From: Micromonospora mirobrigensis
Lineage (GTDB): Bacteria; Actinomycetota; Actinomycetes; Mycobacteriales; Micromonosporaceae
Direction of reading: 5' to 3'
Assembly (NCBI RefSeq): GCF_900091555.1
Contig: NZ_FMCX01000001.1
Coordinates: 310,001-374,000 of the forward strand
Length of the DNA stretch: 64,000 nt
Shown here: positions 8,818 to 16,409 of the stretch, one piece after another
Numbering within the stretch: the stretch's first letter is position 1
How the letters are laid out: each line of letters starts with the position of its first letter
The notes under the pieces: model-generated
Databases searched by the model: none
What the model was told of the DNA's origin: nothing
Seen by the model: the letters and a program-made list of their open reading frames with translations, nothing else
Position numbers and translations under genes: made by a program

Positions 8818-9526
8818 TCGCAAGGGGCAGAGGGACGCCGCCCGCGTGGTCCGCGAGCAGATCGCCCGGGAACGGCGGCGCAAGCGGGCGCTCTGGGCCA
8901 CCGTCGCCGCGGTCGCCGTGCTGGTGATCGCCGGCCTGATCGGCTGGAGCGTCTTCAACAGCCAGAAGTCCGACACGTTCACCGCCCCGCCGGGCGCCAA
9001 CGACGCCGGCACCGGCATCGTGCTCGGCAGCGGCAAGGTCACCATCGACCTGTACGAGGACTACCTCTGCCCGGTGTGCCGGAAGTTCCAGGAGACCAGC
9101 GGCCCGACCATCGACAAGCTGGTCACCGACGGCAAGGCCCGGGTCGTCTACCACCCGGTGGCCTTCCTCAACCGCTTCTCCACCACCGAGTACTCCACCC
9201 GCTCCTCGGCCGCCTCCGGCTGCGCCGCCAAGGGCGGCAAGTTCAAGGAGTTCACCGACGCCCTCTTCGCCCGCCAACCCGCCGAGGGCAGCGCCGGGCT
9301 GAGCAACGACGAGCTGATCGACATCGGCGCCGGGGTCGGGCTCAACCGGGACGACTTCGGCTCCTGCGTCAGGGACGGCACGTACAAGCCGTGGACCGAG
9401 AAGGTCACCGACGAGGCGGGCCGGGCCGGCGTCACCGGCACCCCCACCATCAAGGTCGACGGCAAGGACGTCGCGGACCGCTCCCCGCAGGGGATCACCG
9501 CCGCGGTGGAGGCGGCCGGCAAGTGA
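8810..9526 (+). CDS. DsbA-family membrane-anchored thiol oxidoreductase
   Basis: This 238-residue protein has a basic cytoplasmic N-terminus, one helix (about residues 29-47) and an extracytoplasmic thioredoxin fold. The active site reads CPVC in DYLCPVCRKF, and the cis-Pro loop is GVTGTPT near the C-terminus, as in DsbA and mycobacterial DsbA-like proteins. It probably introduces or shuffles disulfides in secreted proteins. ATG at 8810 lies inside the end of the MauE-like gene; its own stop overlaps the next start (GTGA). Confidence 0.92.
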   Translation: MSSRKGQRDAARVVREQIARERRRKRALWATVAAVAVLVIAGLIGWSVFNSQKSDTFTAPPGANDAGTGIVLGSGKVTIDLYEDYLCPVCRKFQETSGPTIDKLVTDGKARVVYHPVAFLNRFSTTEYSTRSSAASGCAAKGGKFKEFTDALFARQPAEGSAGLSNDELIDIGAGVGLNRDDFGSCVRDGTYKPWTEKVTDEAGRAGVTGTPTIKVDGKDVADRSPQGITAAVEAAGK

Positions 9527-10635
9527 TCCTCCCGACGCTGCGCCGGGCGGGGCTGGTCGCCGCCGCCGTGCTCACCGCCACTCTCGCCCTGGCCGCCCCG
9601 GCCGCCGCCCACGGCGGCGACGCCCCCGCCGGCACCGACTACCGCACCGAGGTCACCGGCCTCACCCCCGCCCCGCCCGGGCTGACCGTCCACGCCGTGG
9701 AGGCTGGCGCCCGGCTGGAACTGGTCAACCACACCGGCCGCGACATCGTGGTGATCGGCTACTCCGGCGAGCCCTACCTGCGGGTCGGCCCGGCCGGGGT
9801 GTACGAGAACCGTCGCTCCCCGGCCACCTACCTGAACCAGACCCTCGCCGGTGACACCGGGCTCTCCCCCGACGCCGACCCGGCCGCCACCCCCGTCTGG
9901 CGGCGGGTCGACGACGGCACCGCCGTCCGCTGGCACGACCAGCGGGCCCGCTGGCTCGACGACAGCCCACCCCCGCAGGCCACCGCCGACCCGACCCGCG
10001 AACACCGGGTCCGGGACTGGACCGTCCCCCTGCTCGACGGCACCACCCCGGTCACCGTTCGCGGTGACCTGACCTGGGTGCCGCCGCCCGACCCGTACCC
10101 CTGGTGGGTCGCCGCCACGCTCGGCTTCCTGGCCGTCGGCGCCGCCGGCCTGCTGCCCGCCGCCCGGCCGGCCGGCGCGCGCGGGCTGTCCACCGTCGGG
10201 GCGCTGCTGGCGCTCGGCGGGGCCGGGCTCGTGGTGCTCGTGCTCGGTCGCGCGCTCGACGCCGGCACGCAGAGCCTCGGCGGGGTGCTCGCCGCCCTGT
10301 TCACCGACCAGGTCTGGTCGCTGGTGACCGGGCTCGGCTCGATCGCCGCGGGCGTCTTCGCGGTGGCCCGCCGACCGGCGGCGGACTTCGCGCTCGCCCT
10401 CGCCGGGGCCTGCCTCGCCCTCTTCGGCGGGTTCGCCAACGTCGCCGTGCTGTCCCGCCCGGTGCTGCCGATGCCCTGGCCACCGACCGCCGCCCGGGTG
10501 CTGGTCGTGCTGGCGCTGGCCACCGGCGCCGGCGCGCTGGGCGCCGGGATCCTTCGGCTGCACGCCGCCGCCCGCGCGGTGCCCGGCGGGCCCGTCGGGG
10601 CGCCGGTCAGGGACGTCGAACGGCGTGCGGGCTGA
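9523..10635 (+). CDS. Secreted/membrane protein of unknown function
   Basis: The protein has 370 residues: a signal peptide ending AAA, an extracytoplasmic beta-rich domain of about 170 residues, then about five hydrophobic helices. The N-terminal half contains NHTGRDIVVIGYSGEPYLR and a proline-rich end, as in actinobacterial proteins encoded beside MauE/Dsb genes. No catalytic motif is visible. Translation is coupled to the DsbA-like gene by a GTGA overlap. Its 3' end overlaps the convergent cbiO-like gene by 29 bp. Confidence 0.8.
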   Translation: MILPTLRRAGLVAAAVLTATLALAAPAAAHGGDAPAGTDYRTEVTGLTPAPPGLTVHAVEAGARLELVNHTGRDIVVIGYSGEPYLRVGPAGVYENRRSPATYLNQTLAGDTGLSPDADPAATPVWRRVDDGTAVRWHDQRARWLDDSPPPQATADPTREHRVRDWTVPLLDGTTPVTVRGDLTWVPPPDPYPWWVAATLGFLAVGAAGLLPAARPAGARGLSTVGALLALGGAGLVVLVLGRALDAGTQSLGGVLAALFTDQVWSLVTGLGSIAAGVFAVARRPAADFALALAGACLALFGGFANVAVLSRPVLPMPWPPTAARVLVVLALATGAGALGAGILRLHAAARAVPGGPVGAPVRDVERRAG

Positions 10636-11380
10636 ACCCGTACGGCAGCTCCAGCCGGTGCGTGGCGAGCAGCTCCTGATCGGCGAGCACGTCCACGGTG
10701 GGCGCGTCGGCGACCACCCGGCCGTCGTCCAGGATCACCGACCGCGCGCACAGCTCCGCCGCGTACGGCAGGTCGTGGGTGACCATCAGCAGCGTGACCG
10801 GCAGGCCGCGCAGGATCTCGGCCAGCTCGCGGCGGGCCGCCGGGTCGAGGTTCGACGACGGCTCGTCGAGCACCAGGATCTCCGGCCGCATCGCCAGCAC
10901 CGTGGCCACCGCCACCCGGCGCCGCTGCCCGAACGACAGGTGGTGCGGCGCCCGCTCCCGGTGCTCGGACATCCCCACCGCCGCCAGCGCCTCGTCCACC
11001 CGCTGCGCCAGCTCCGCGCCGCGCAGCCCCAGGTTCGCCGGGCCGAACGCCACGTCCTCGGCGACCGTGGGCAGGAAGAGCTGGTCGTCCGGGTCCTGGA
11101 ATACGATGCCCACCCGGCGGCGGATCTCCGCCAGGGTGGCCCGGTCCCGGCTCACCGACAGCCCACCCACGGCAACCGTTCCCGCGGTCGCGGTGAGCAC
11201 GCCGTTGAGGTGCAGCACCAGGGTGGTCTTGCCGGCGCCGTTCGGACCCAGCAGCGCCACCCGGTCACCCCGGGGCACCGTCAGGTCGACGCCGCGCAGC
11301 GCCACGTGCCCGTCCGGGTAGGTGTGCTGGAGACCGCGGACGTCCAGCGACGGTGGGATGGTCGACACGTCGGAGATCAT
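10607..11380 (-). CDS. ECF transporter ATPase (CbiO/NikO-like)
   Basis: This 257-residue ABC ATPase has Walker A GPNGAGKTT, Q-loop FQDPDDQLF (typical of CbiO), signature LSFGQRRRVAVA, Walker B ILVLDEPSS and the H-switch TLLMVTHDL. It energises the metal-uptake complex encoded upstream. Its ATG overlaps the cbiQ stop (ATGA). The Nur-like operator in front of the operon suggests nickel as substrate, so nikO is as apt a name as cbiO. Confidence 0.93.
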   Translation of the reverse strand: MISDVSTIPPSLDVRGLQHTYPDGHVALRGVDLTVPRGDRVALLGPNGAGKTTLVLHLNGVLTATAGTVAVGGLSVSRDRATLAEIRRRVGIVFQDPDDQLFLPTVAEDVAFGPANLGLRGAELAQRVDEALAAVGMSEHRERAPHHLSFGQRRRVAVATVLAMRPEILVLDEPSSNLDPAARRELAEILRGLPVTLLMVTHDLPYAAELCARSVILDDGRVVADAPTVDVLADQELLATHRLELPYGFSPHAVRRP

Positions 11381-12147
11381 GTCAGCACCAGCGCGGCGGC
11401 GGCGATGCCCACCGCCAGCACGGGCACCACCGCGGCGACCGCCCACTGCCCGGCGTCCGCCGTGCCCGTGCCGGACCAGACCGCCGGCATCCGGCCCGCG
11501 TAGCCCCGGGACAGCATCGCCAGGTAGACCCGCTCGCCGCGCTCGAACGCGCGCAGGAACAGCGCACCCACCCCGGCCGCGAAGCCGCGCAGCTGCCACA
11601 GGAACCGCGGGTCGTCGCCGCGGGACAGCCGGGCCACCCGCATCCGCCGGGCCTCGCCGACCAGCACCTCCAGGTAACGCAGCATGAACGAGGCGATCTG
11701 GGTGAGCACCTGCGGGCAGCGCAGCCGGTCCAGGCCGAGGATCAGGTCCCGGCTCGTCGTGGTCGCCGCCAGCAGCAACGACGCGAGTACGCCCAGCGTG
11801 CCCTTGGCCAGGATGTTCCAGCCGCCGTACAGGCCGTCGACCGACAGGCTCAGGCCGGCCCACTCCACCCGCTCCCCCGCGCCCAGGAAGGGCAGCACGA
11901 AGGCGAAGAGCACGAACGGCAGCTCGATCGTGGTGCGTACCAGCAGCCAGCGCGCCCCGACCCGGGCCAGCGTCGCCACGGCGGCGACCAGCAGGGCGTA
12001 CCCGCCGAAGGCCCAGAACGCCTCACGCGGGGTGGCCACCACCGCCAGGGTGAAGACCACCATCGCCACGACCTTCACCTCCGGCGGGAGGCGGTGCACC
12101 GGCGTGTCCCGCTCCTGGTGCAGGACGTGCGCGTGTCCGGCGCCCAC
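11377..12147 (-). CDS. ECF transporter transmembrane component (CbiQ/NikQ-like)
   Basis: The protein has 256 residues, with about five helices and the conserved cytoplasmic coupling segments SRGDDPRFLWQ and MLSRGYAGRMP, which contain the A-R-G motifs that contact the ATPase. It begins with a His-rich N-terminus (MGAGHAHVLHQ), which may bind metal. It is the T component of the complex. The gene lies 3 bp after the PDGLE gene and overlaps cbiO. Confidence 0.92.
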   Translation of the reverse strand: MGAGHAHVLHQERDTPVHRLPPEVKVVAMVVFTLAVVATPREAFWAFGGYALLVAAVATLARVGARWLLVRTTIELPFVLFAFVLPFLGAGERVEWAGLSLSVDGLYGGWNILAKGTLGVLASLLLAATTTSRDLILGLDRLRCPQVLTQIASFMLRYLEVLVGEARRMRVARLSRGDDPRFLWQLRGFAAGVGALFLRAFERGERVYLAMLSRGYAGRMPAVWSGTGTADAGQWAVAAVVPVLAVGIAAAALVLT

Positions 12148-12150
12148 CGC

Positions 12151-12522
12151 TCAGCCGCCCTGGTTCGCGGGTGTGTCGCTGCGCTGCGGGGTGCGGCGGC
12201 GCAGCAGCCAGAAGGCGCCGCCGCCGATCGCGAAGGTGAGCAGCACGCCCACCACGCCGGACAGCCCGGTGGAGAGGAACCCGTTGTCGATGCCGGCGAT
12301 GCCGTAGTCGGCGAGCGGACTGTCAGACAACTCGTGGTCCTCGGCCCGCTGCGCCGGGCAACTGCCGCCGGTGATCTCCCCGTCGGAGTTCACCGTGCAG
12401 CCCTTGAGCAGGGAGGAGTCCAACCCGTCCGGGTGCGACGAGGCGTAGTTGCTGACCACCCCGGCCAGCAGCAGGGCGACCAGCAGACCGGCGGCCACGA
12501 AACCCCAGGGGCGCCTGCTCAT
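12151..12522 (-). CDS. PDGLE-domain protein (CbiN/NikN-like)
   Basis: The protein has 123 residues with a helix at each end and an extracytoplasmic loop. The loop contains SSHPDGLDSSLLKG and SPLADYGIAGID, the hallmarks of the PDGLE domain found as a substitute for CbiN in cobalt/nickel ECF systems. Two Cys (about residues 42 and 54) sit in the loop. It overlaps cbiM by 4 bp, so its production is coupled. It assists substrate loading onto CbiM. Confidence 0.88.
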   Translation of the reverse strand: MSRRPWGFVAAGLLVALLLAGVVSNYASSHPDGLDSSLLKGCTVNSDGEITGGSCPAQRAEDHELSDSPLADYGIAGIDNGFLSTGLSGVVGVLLTFAIGGGAFWLLRRRTPQRSDTPANQGG

Positions 12523-13241
12523 CGGGCGCCTCCGGCGACGGGAACGGAGGGGGCCGGCGGCGTGGCCGACTTCAGGGCGCGCAGCGCGTACACCAGATCG
12601 GGGCGGACCTTCGCGACGGTGAGCACGGTGGTCGCGGTGATCAGGCCCTCGCCGATGCCGATCAGCAGGTGCACGAAGGCCATCGTGCCGGCCAACCCGG
12701 TCAGGTTGCCGCCCAGGTCGGTGGTGCCACCCAGGGCGTACTCGACCACGAAGCCCTGACTCGCGACCACCACACTGACCAGGGCGGAGACGAACGCGGT
12801 GACCCCCAGCCCGGCCCGGGTACGCGGCAGCACCCGCAGCAGCACCGCGATCAGCAGGTACGCCGCCGCGGTGCCGAGCACGGCCATGTTGGTGATGTTC
12901 AGGCCCAGCATCGCGACCCCACCGTCGCCGAAGACCAGCGCCTGCACCACCAGCACCACCGCGACGCAGAGCGCGCCCACCCACGGGCCGACCAGCAGCG
13001 CGGCCAGCGCGCCGCCGAGCAGGTGACCGCTCACCCCGGCGGTGAGGATCGGGAAGTTGAGCATCTGCACGGCGAAGATGAACGCCGCGACCAGGCCGGC
13101 CATCGGCGCGAGACGGTCGTCCAGGTCGGCGCGGGCCCGCAGCACGCAGAACGCCAACACGGCGAGGGCGAACGCGGCGAAGACCGCCGCCACGGGACCG
13201 TTGATGATCCCGTTCGAGATGTGCATCGCCAGGGTTTCCAC
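12519..13241 (-). CDS. ECF transporter substrate-binding permease (CbiM/NikM-like)
   Basis: The protein has about 240 residues with seven hydrophobic segments. Near the N-terminus is MHISNGIINGP, the family signature in which the Met-x-His end chelates Co2+ or Ni2+ after processing. The second metal-site His occurs in GVSGHLLGG. GTG at 13241 is preferred because GGGGAGG ends 4 nt upstream; the ATG at 13226 would place the chelating MHI at the exact N-terminus, as in characterised NikM, and cannot be excluded. It is first gene of the transporter operon and is preceded by a perfect palindrome resembling a Nur box. Confidence 0.92.
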   Translation of the reverse strand: METLAMHISNGIINGPVAAVFAAFALAVLAFCVLRARADLDDRLAPMAGLVAAFIFAVQMLNFPILTAGVSGHLLGGALAALLVGPWVGALCVAVVLVVQALVFGDGGVAMLGLNITNMAVLGTAAAYLLIAVLLRVLPRTRAGLGVTAFVSALVSVVVASQGFVVEYALGGTTDLGGNLTGLAGTMAFVHLLIGIGEGLITATTVLTVAKVRPDLVYALRALKSATPPAPSVPVAGGAR

Positions 13242-13305
13242 TCGACCTCCCCGCACGGCATGGCAGGTCCACGCCCGGCAGGGGTCAGCCTATTTCCCGC
13301 CGCCG

Positions 13306-13330
13306 GTTGTTGCCAATCCTTGGCAACAAC
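13306..13330. promoter_or_regulatory. Nur-like operator palindrome
   Basis: Perfect 11-nt arms (13306-13316 and 13320-13330) enclose TCC. The core reads TTGCCA-N5-TGGCAA (13310-13326), close to the Streptomyces Nur consensus tTGCaa-N5-ttGCAA. It lies 65 bp before the cbiM start. Nur is a nickel-sensing Fur-family repressor, so this suggests nickel-dependent repression of the transporter. Confidence 0.6.
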
Positions 13331-13426
13331 CCGAGTCGTTGATCACCTCGCCCGAAGGGTCAGGGCGTCGCGACGTGGGGCGGCGTGGCGACGGGTCGGC
13401 GACGCCGGGGCGTCGGACGCCGGCGG

Positions 13427-13432
13427 TATCGT
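13427..13432 (+). promoter_or_regulatory. -10 box of leaderless bcp promoter
   Basis: TATCGT ends 7 nt before the ATG at 13440, with no ribosome-binding site between. Confidence 0.45.
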
Positions 13433-13439
13433 CGGCGCC

Positions 13440-13910
13440 ATGACCGACCGCCTCAGCCCCGGCGACCCCGCGCCCGAGTTCAGCCTCCCGACCGACACCG
13501 GCGACACCCTCTCCCTGGCCGACCTGCGCGGCCGCCGGGTCATCCTGTACGCCTACCCGGCCGCGATGACCCCCGGCTGCACCAAGCAGGCCTGCGACTT
13601 CCGCGACTCACTCGCCTCGCTCCAGGCCGCCGGTTACGAGGTGGTCGGCATCTCCCCGGACAAGCCCGCCAAGCTGGCGAAGTTCCGCGAGCGCGACGCC
13701 ATCACCTTCCCGCTGGTCGCCGACACCGACAAGACCGTGCTCACCGCCTACGGCGCGTACGGCGAGAAGCAGATGTACGGCAAGACCGTCACCGGCGTCA
13801 TCCGCTCCACCTTCGTCATCGACCCGGACGGCAAGATCGAGCACGCGTTCTACAACGTCAAGGCCACCGGGCACGTGGCGAAGCTGCGCCGCGACCTCGG
13901 CCTCGACTGA
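13440..13910 (+). CDS. bcp: Thioredoxin-dependent thiol peroxidase (Bcp-type peroxiredoxin)
   Basis: This 156-residue cytoplasmic peroxiredoxin reduces H2O2 and organic peroxides using thioredoxin. The peroxidatic Cys is in PAAMTPGCTKQACDF, which also has the resolving Cys five residues later, the Bcp/PrxQ pattern. The usual Tyr-Pro-x-Asp/Lys just before is YAYPAAMTPGC; the conserved Thr is kept. FVIDPDGKI is present. Length is normal and the gene is monocistronic. Confidence 0.95.
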   Translation: MTDRLSPGDPAPEFSLPTDTGDTLSLADLRGRRVILYAYPAAMTPGCTKQACDFRDSLASLQAAGYEVVGISPDKPAKLAKFRERDAITFPLVADTDKTVLTAYGAYGEKQMYGKTVTGVIRSTFVIDPDGKIEHAFYNVKATGHVAKLRRDLGLD

Positions 13911-14035
13911 GGTTGTCGTGCCCGGGCCACCACGTTCGGCAGACCGCCTCCGCTTCGCCCTCACCGGCAACGCTGATTCTCCGCGAGGCAGGGCCCACCA
14001 CAGCCGAGGCGGGACGCTCTAGAATCACCGGGTCG

Positions 14036-14123
14036 GCGGGAGTGGCGTAACCAGGCAGCCGCGCGGGTCTTAGGAACCCGTGTCCGAGAGGACGTGGGGG
14101 TTCGAGTCCCCTCTCCCGCACCA
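14036..14123 (+). tRNA. tRNA-Leu (TAG), CCA encoded
   Basis: A class II tRNA with acceptor pairs GCGGGAG/CTCCCGC, anticodon loop CTTAGGA (anticodon TAG), a long variable arm (TGTCCGAGAGGACG), T arm GGGGGTTCGAGTCCCC and discriminator A followed by genomic CCA. It reads CUA-type leucine codons, which are rare in such GC-rich genomes. Confidence 0.96.
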
Positions 14124-14144
14124 GACGGCCGTGTCAGACGCGTC

Positions 14145-15134
14145 TCAGCCCGTGCAGCCGGCGACCGGTACGGCGGCCAACGGCGGCTCCGCCACGACCG
14201 TCGCGCCGATCGGCGCAGGAGCGGGTGCGGCGTGGGACGACGCCGGGCCGGCGGAGGGGCTGACCGACGGGCTCCGCCGGGGTGGGGCGGTCGCGCTGGC
14301 CCGAACGGAGCGCGACGGCGACGGCGACCGCTGGACGACCGAGGGTCGTGCCGAGACGCCCCCGTACATCCGTGTGTCGCTGCGCTGCACCCGGCCCGGC
14401 GCCATCCCGATGCCGGTGGCGGTGGCCCGGTGGCCGCGTACGTCGGTCACCCGGATGGTGTACGGCCCGGGCCCGGCGCCGGATTCGAGCAGCCAGTAGT
14501 TGTAGTCCTGCCGGACGGTCGGGCGCCACGAGCCACCCTGGCGGACCTCGACGGAGCGCAGCGGGTTGCCGTGGTCGCCGACGAGCACGGCGAACCACCA
14601 CCGGGAGGCGCCTTCCTTGATCCGGAAGGTGAGCGGGCCGGGCAGGGGCGGGTCGACGACGACGCGGTAGCTGACCGGTACGACGCCCTGGACGGGGTCG
14701 GCGATCCGGGCGAACGCCTCGGCGGAGAGGTCGAGGTGGCCGGGTTCGCATTCGGGGCACTGGTCGGTGACGAGGACCCGGACGGTGCCCCTAGGGCCGG
14801 TGACGTCGAGCTGGCCGCCGCAGGCGGCGCCGGCGGCGTACTCGGTGGGGCCGAGCGCGACGTAGCGGCGGTCGGCGGGGGCGCTCGGGTAGGAGCAGTT
14901 CCCGCCGCCGCCGTGGGAGTCGTAGAAGGTGGCCCTGCCGGTGTGGGTGGTCCCGCCGGCGGGGGGCGCGGCGCAGGCCGGCGCGTCGCCGGCGCGCAGG
15001 GCGAGGGTGATGCCGAGCAGGGCGGCGAGCGCGGCGGCGGCGGCTCCGGCGAGGGTCCGCGTGGACGGGACGCCGGGCGCGCGTCGTCGGCCGGGCCGGC
15101 GGGGCGGGGTGGGTGGGCTGCCGGGGTCGGTCAC
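14145..15134 (-). CDS. Bacterial expansin (DPBB + CBM63) with Ser/Pro tail
   Basis: The protein has 329 residues: a basic N-terminus, signal-anchor helix (about residues 27-47), a double-psi beta-barrel (about 60-160) with RATFYDSHGGGG, TDQCPECEPGHLDLS, and a second domain (about 165-255) with aromatic surface residues RWWF, DYNYW as in CBM63. This is the two-domain plan of Bacillus EXLX1, which loosens cellulose-rich walls without hydrolysis. The C-terminal 75 residues are Ser/Pro/Arg-rich and unlike EXLX1. The catalytic-site Asp in HLDLS is retained. It lies 21 bp from tRNA-Leu and is transcribed toward it. Confidence 0.88.
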   Translation of the reverse strand: MTDPGSPPTPPRRPGRRRAPGVPSTRTLAGAAAAALAALLGITLALRAGDAPACAAPPAGGTTHTGRATFYDSHGGGGNCSYPSAPADRRYVALGPTEYAAGAACGGQLDVTGPRGTVRVLVTDQCPECEPGHLDLSAEAFARIADPVQGVVPVSYRVVVDPPLPGPLTFRIKEGASRWWFAVLVGDHGNPLRSVEVRQGGSWRPTVRQDYNYWLLESGAGPGPYTIRVTDVRGHRATATGIGMAPGRVQRSDTRMYGGVSARPSVVQRSPSPSRSVRASATAPPRRSPSVSPSAGPASSHAAPAPAPIGATVVAEPPLAAVPVAGCTG

Positions 15135-15211
15135 GTCCGTCGATGCTGCCGGACCGGGGCGGCGCCGGACAAGCGACCTCAGCGAAAGTTAAGCCGGGCG
15201 ACCGGCGCCGC

Positions 15212-15389
15212 TCAGGCGGCCAGGCCGGCGCGCCTGCCGCGGAGCCGACCGGTGGCGATGGCGGTGAGGTCGCGCAGCGGGTCGGCCAGGTCGGGGCGGT
15301 TGGTGAGGGCGCAGCTCGTCGTCGCCGGCCGCGGCGACGAGGGCCCGGGCCGTGTCCCAGGCCACTCGGGAGTGGTGGATCACCTGCAT
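15212..15389 (-). pseudogene. Small frameshifted gene (about 60 residues if repaired)
   Basis: ATG at 15389 has a GAGGAG ribosome-binding site 8 nt upstream and opens a plausible coding stretch, MQVIHHSRVAWDTARALV. After DDEL (near 15320) the frame becomes Pro/Arg/His-rich noise. Shifting one frame restores normal actinobacterial coding sequence (ALTNRPDLADPLRDLTAIAT) to a stop at 15212. A 2-nt loss (or 1-nt gain) in a GCGC-type run would explain it: either a real frameshift or a sequencing error. It is 24 bp downstream of the MOSC gene, probably in the same operon. Function unknown. Confidence 0.55.
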
Positions 15390-15413
15390 CGTCGACTCCT
15401 CGTCGAAGGTCGC

Positions 15414-16274
15414 CTATCGGCCATCATCGGCCTGGTCGGCGGGTGGGGGCAGGAGGGTGAACGGGTCGCCGACGGCGACCCGGCCGGTCTGCTCGGGGAC
15501 GGCGTGCAGGCCGAAGAGGAGCTTGCGGCCGATGTTGCGGTGCCGGGCGAGGGTGCGCAGCGGTTCGTGGCCGCGTACCCCGGTCTCCTGGTCGGTGGTG
15601 GTGACCACGCAGCGGTCGCACGGCCCGGCGGCGCGGAAGGTGGTGGCGCCGATGCGGAAGCGGCGGCCGGCCCAGTCGTCCTCGGCCCACGCGGGGGTGC
15701 CGGTGACGACCAGGTTGGGGCGGAAGCGGCTCATCGGCACCGGGTCGGCACCGGCCTCGACGAGCCAACCGTTGAGCGCGTCGAGGGAGGCGGAGCTGGC
15801 CAGCAGCAGTGGGTATTCGTCGGCGAAGCTGACCTGGTCGCCGGGGTCGTGGGCGCGCTCGCCCGGGTCCAGGTGCCGGGCGGGCCGGGCCAGTCGGACG
15901 AGGCGGACCGGCCGGCCGACGAGTTCGCCGAGCCAGTGGTCGGCGGCCGGGCCGGCCGGGACCGCGTCGACGGGCCAGCGGCTGGTGAAGACCCGCACCT
16001 GCACCGGGTCGGCGGTCGGATCGGCAACGTGCAGGTCGGGTCGGCCGGCGGCGGTGAGGAGCAGGCCGTCGGGGTGGGGCAGGGCGCGCAGCCGGACCAG
16101 GTCGGTGGCCTCGCGCTGGGTGACGCCGACGCCGTCGGCGTCGACCAGCATCCAGCGCCGGTCACCGGCCAGGCCCCACGGTTCGACCTGCGCCACGTCG
16201 TGGTCGAGCCGGTGGCAGCCCTTGACCGGGTACGTGTGGACGGCGGCGAGGTGGGGCGCCGCGGGGTGGGTCAT
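15414..16274 (-). CDS. MOSC-domain protein (MOSC_N + MOSC)
   Basis: This 286-residue protein has the MOSC N-terminal beta-barrel (AVHTYPVKGC, GLAGDRRWMLVD) and a MOSC domain with RFRPNLVV and the conserved cysteine in GPCDRCVVTTTDQETG. Relatives such as mARC and YcbX bind molybdenum cofactor and reduce N-hydroxylated compounds. Here it stands with only a small broken gene downstream. Function within the family is inferred. Confidence 0.9.
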   Translation of the reverse strand: MTHPAAPHLAAVHTYPVKGCHRLDHDVAQVEPWGLAGDRRWMLVDADGVGVTQREATDLVRLRALPHPDGLLLTAAGRPDLHVADPTADPVQVRVFTSRWPVDAVPAGPAADHWLGELVGRPVRLVRLARPARHLDPGERAHDPGDQVSFADEYPLLLASSASLDALNGWLVEAGADPVPMSRFRPNLVVTGTPAWAEDDWAGRRFRIGATTFRAAGPCDRCVVTTTDQETGVRGHEPLRTLARHRNIGRKLLFGLHAVPEQTGRVAVGDPFTLLPPPADQADDGR

Positions 16275-16396
16275 GGTGCTGTTTCTACCACTGTGGATGC
16301 GCGTGGGTGGTCCCTCGGCCCAGCGGCGGCGACGGATGCCCGTGGGGGTGGTGATGCCCGGACGGGCGGGGGTACGTCGGGGAACGCGAGGATCAG

Positions 16397-16402
16397 TAGC
16401 AT
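16397..16402 (+). promoter_or_regulatory. -10 box of leaderless LCP promoter
   Basis: TAGCAT ends 7 nt before the ATG at 16410, with no ribosome-binding site. Confidence 0.45.
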
Positions 16403-16409
16403 CCCGGCC

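Noticed and set aside
13242..13305. Cobalamin riboswitch before cbiM
   Set aside because: The stretch is too short and lacks the conserved B12-box sequence; a palindromic operator explains the upstream region better.
14036..14123. tRNA-Leu as an integration site with the expansin gene as cargo
   Set aside because: No integrase gene, no direct repeat of the tRNA 3' end, and no composition change were seen.
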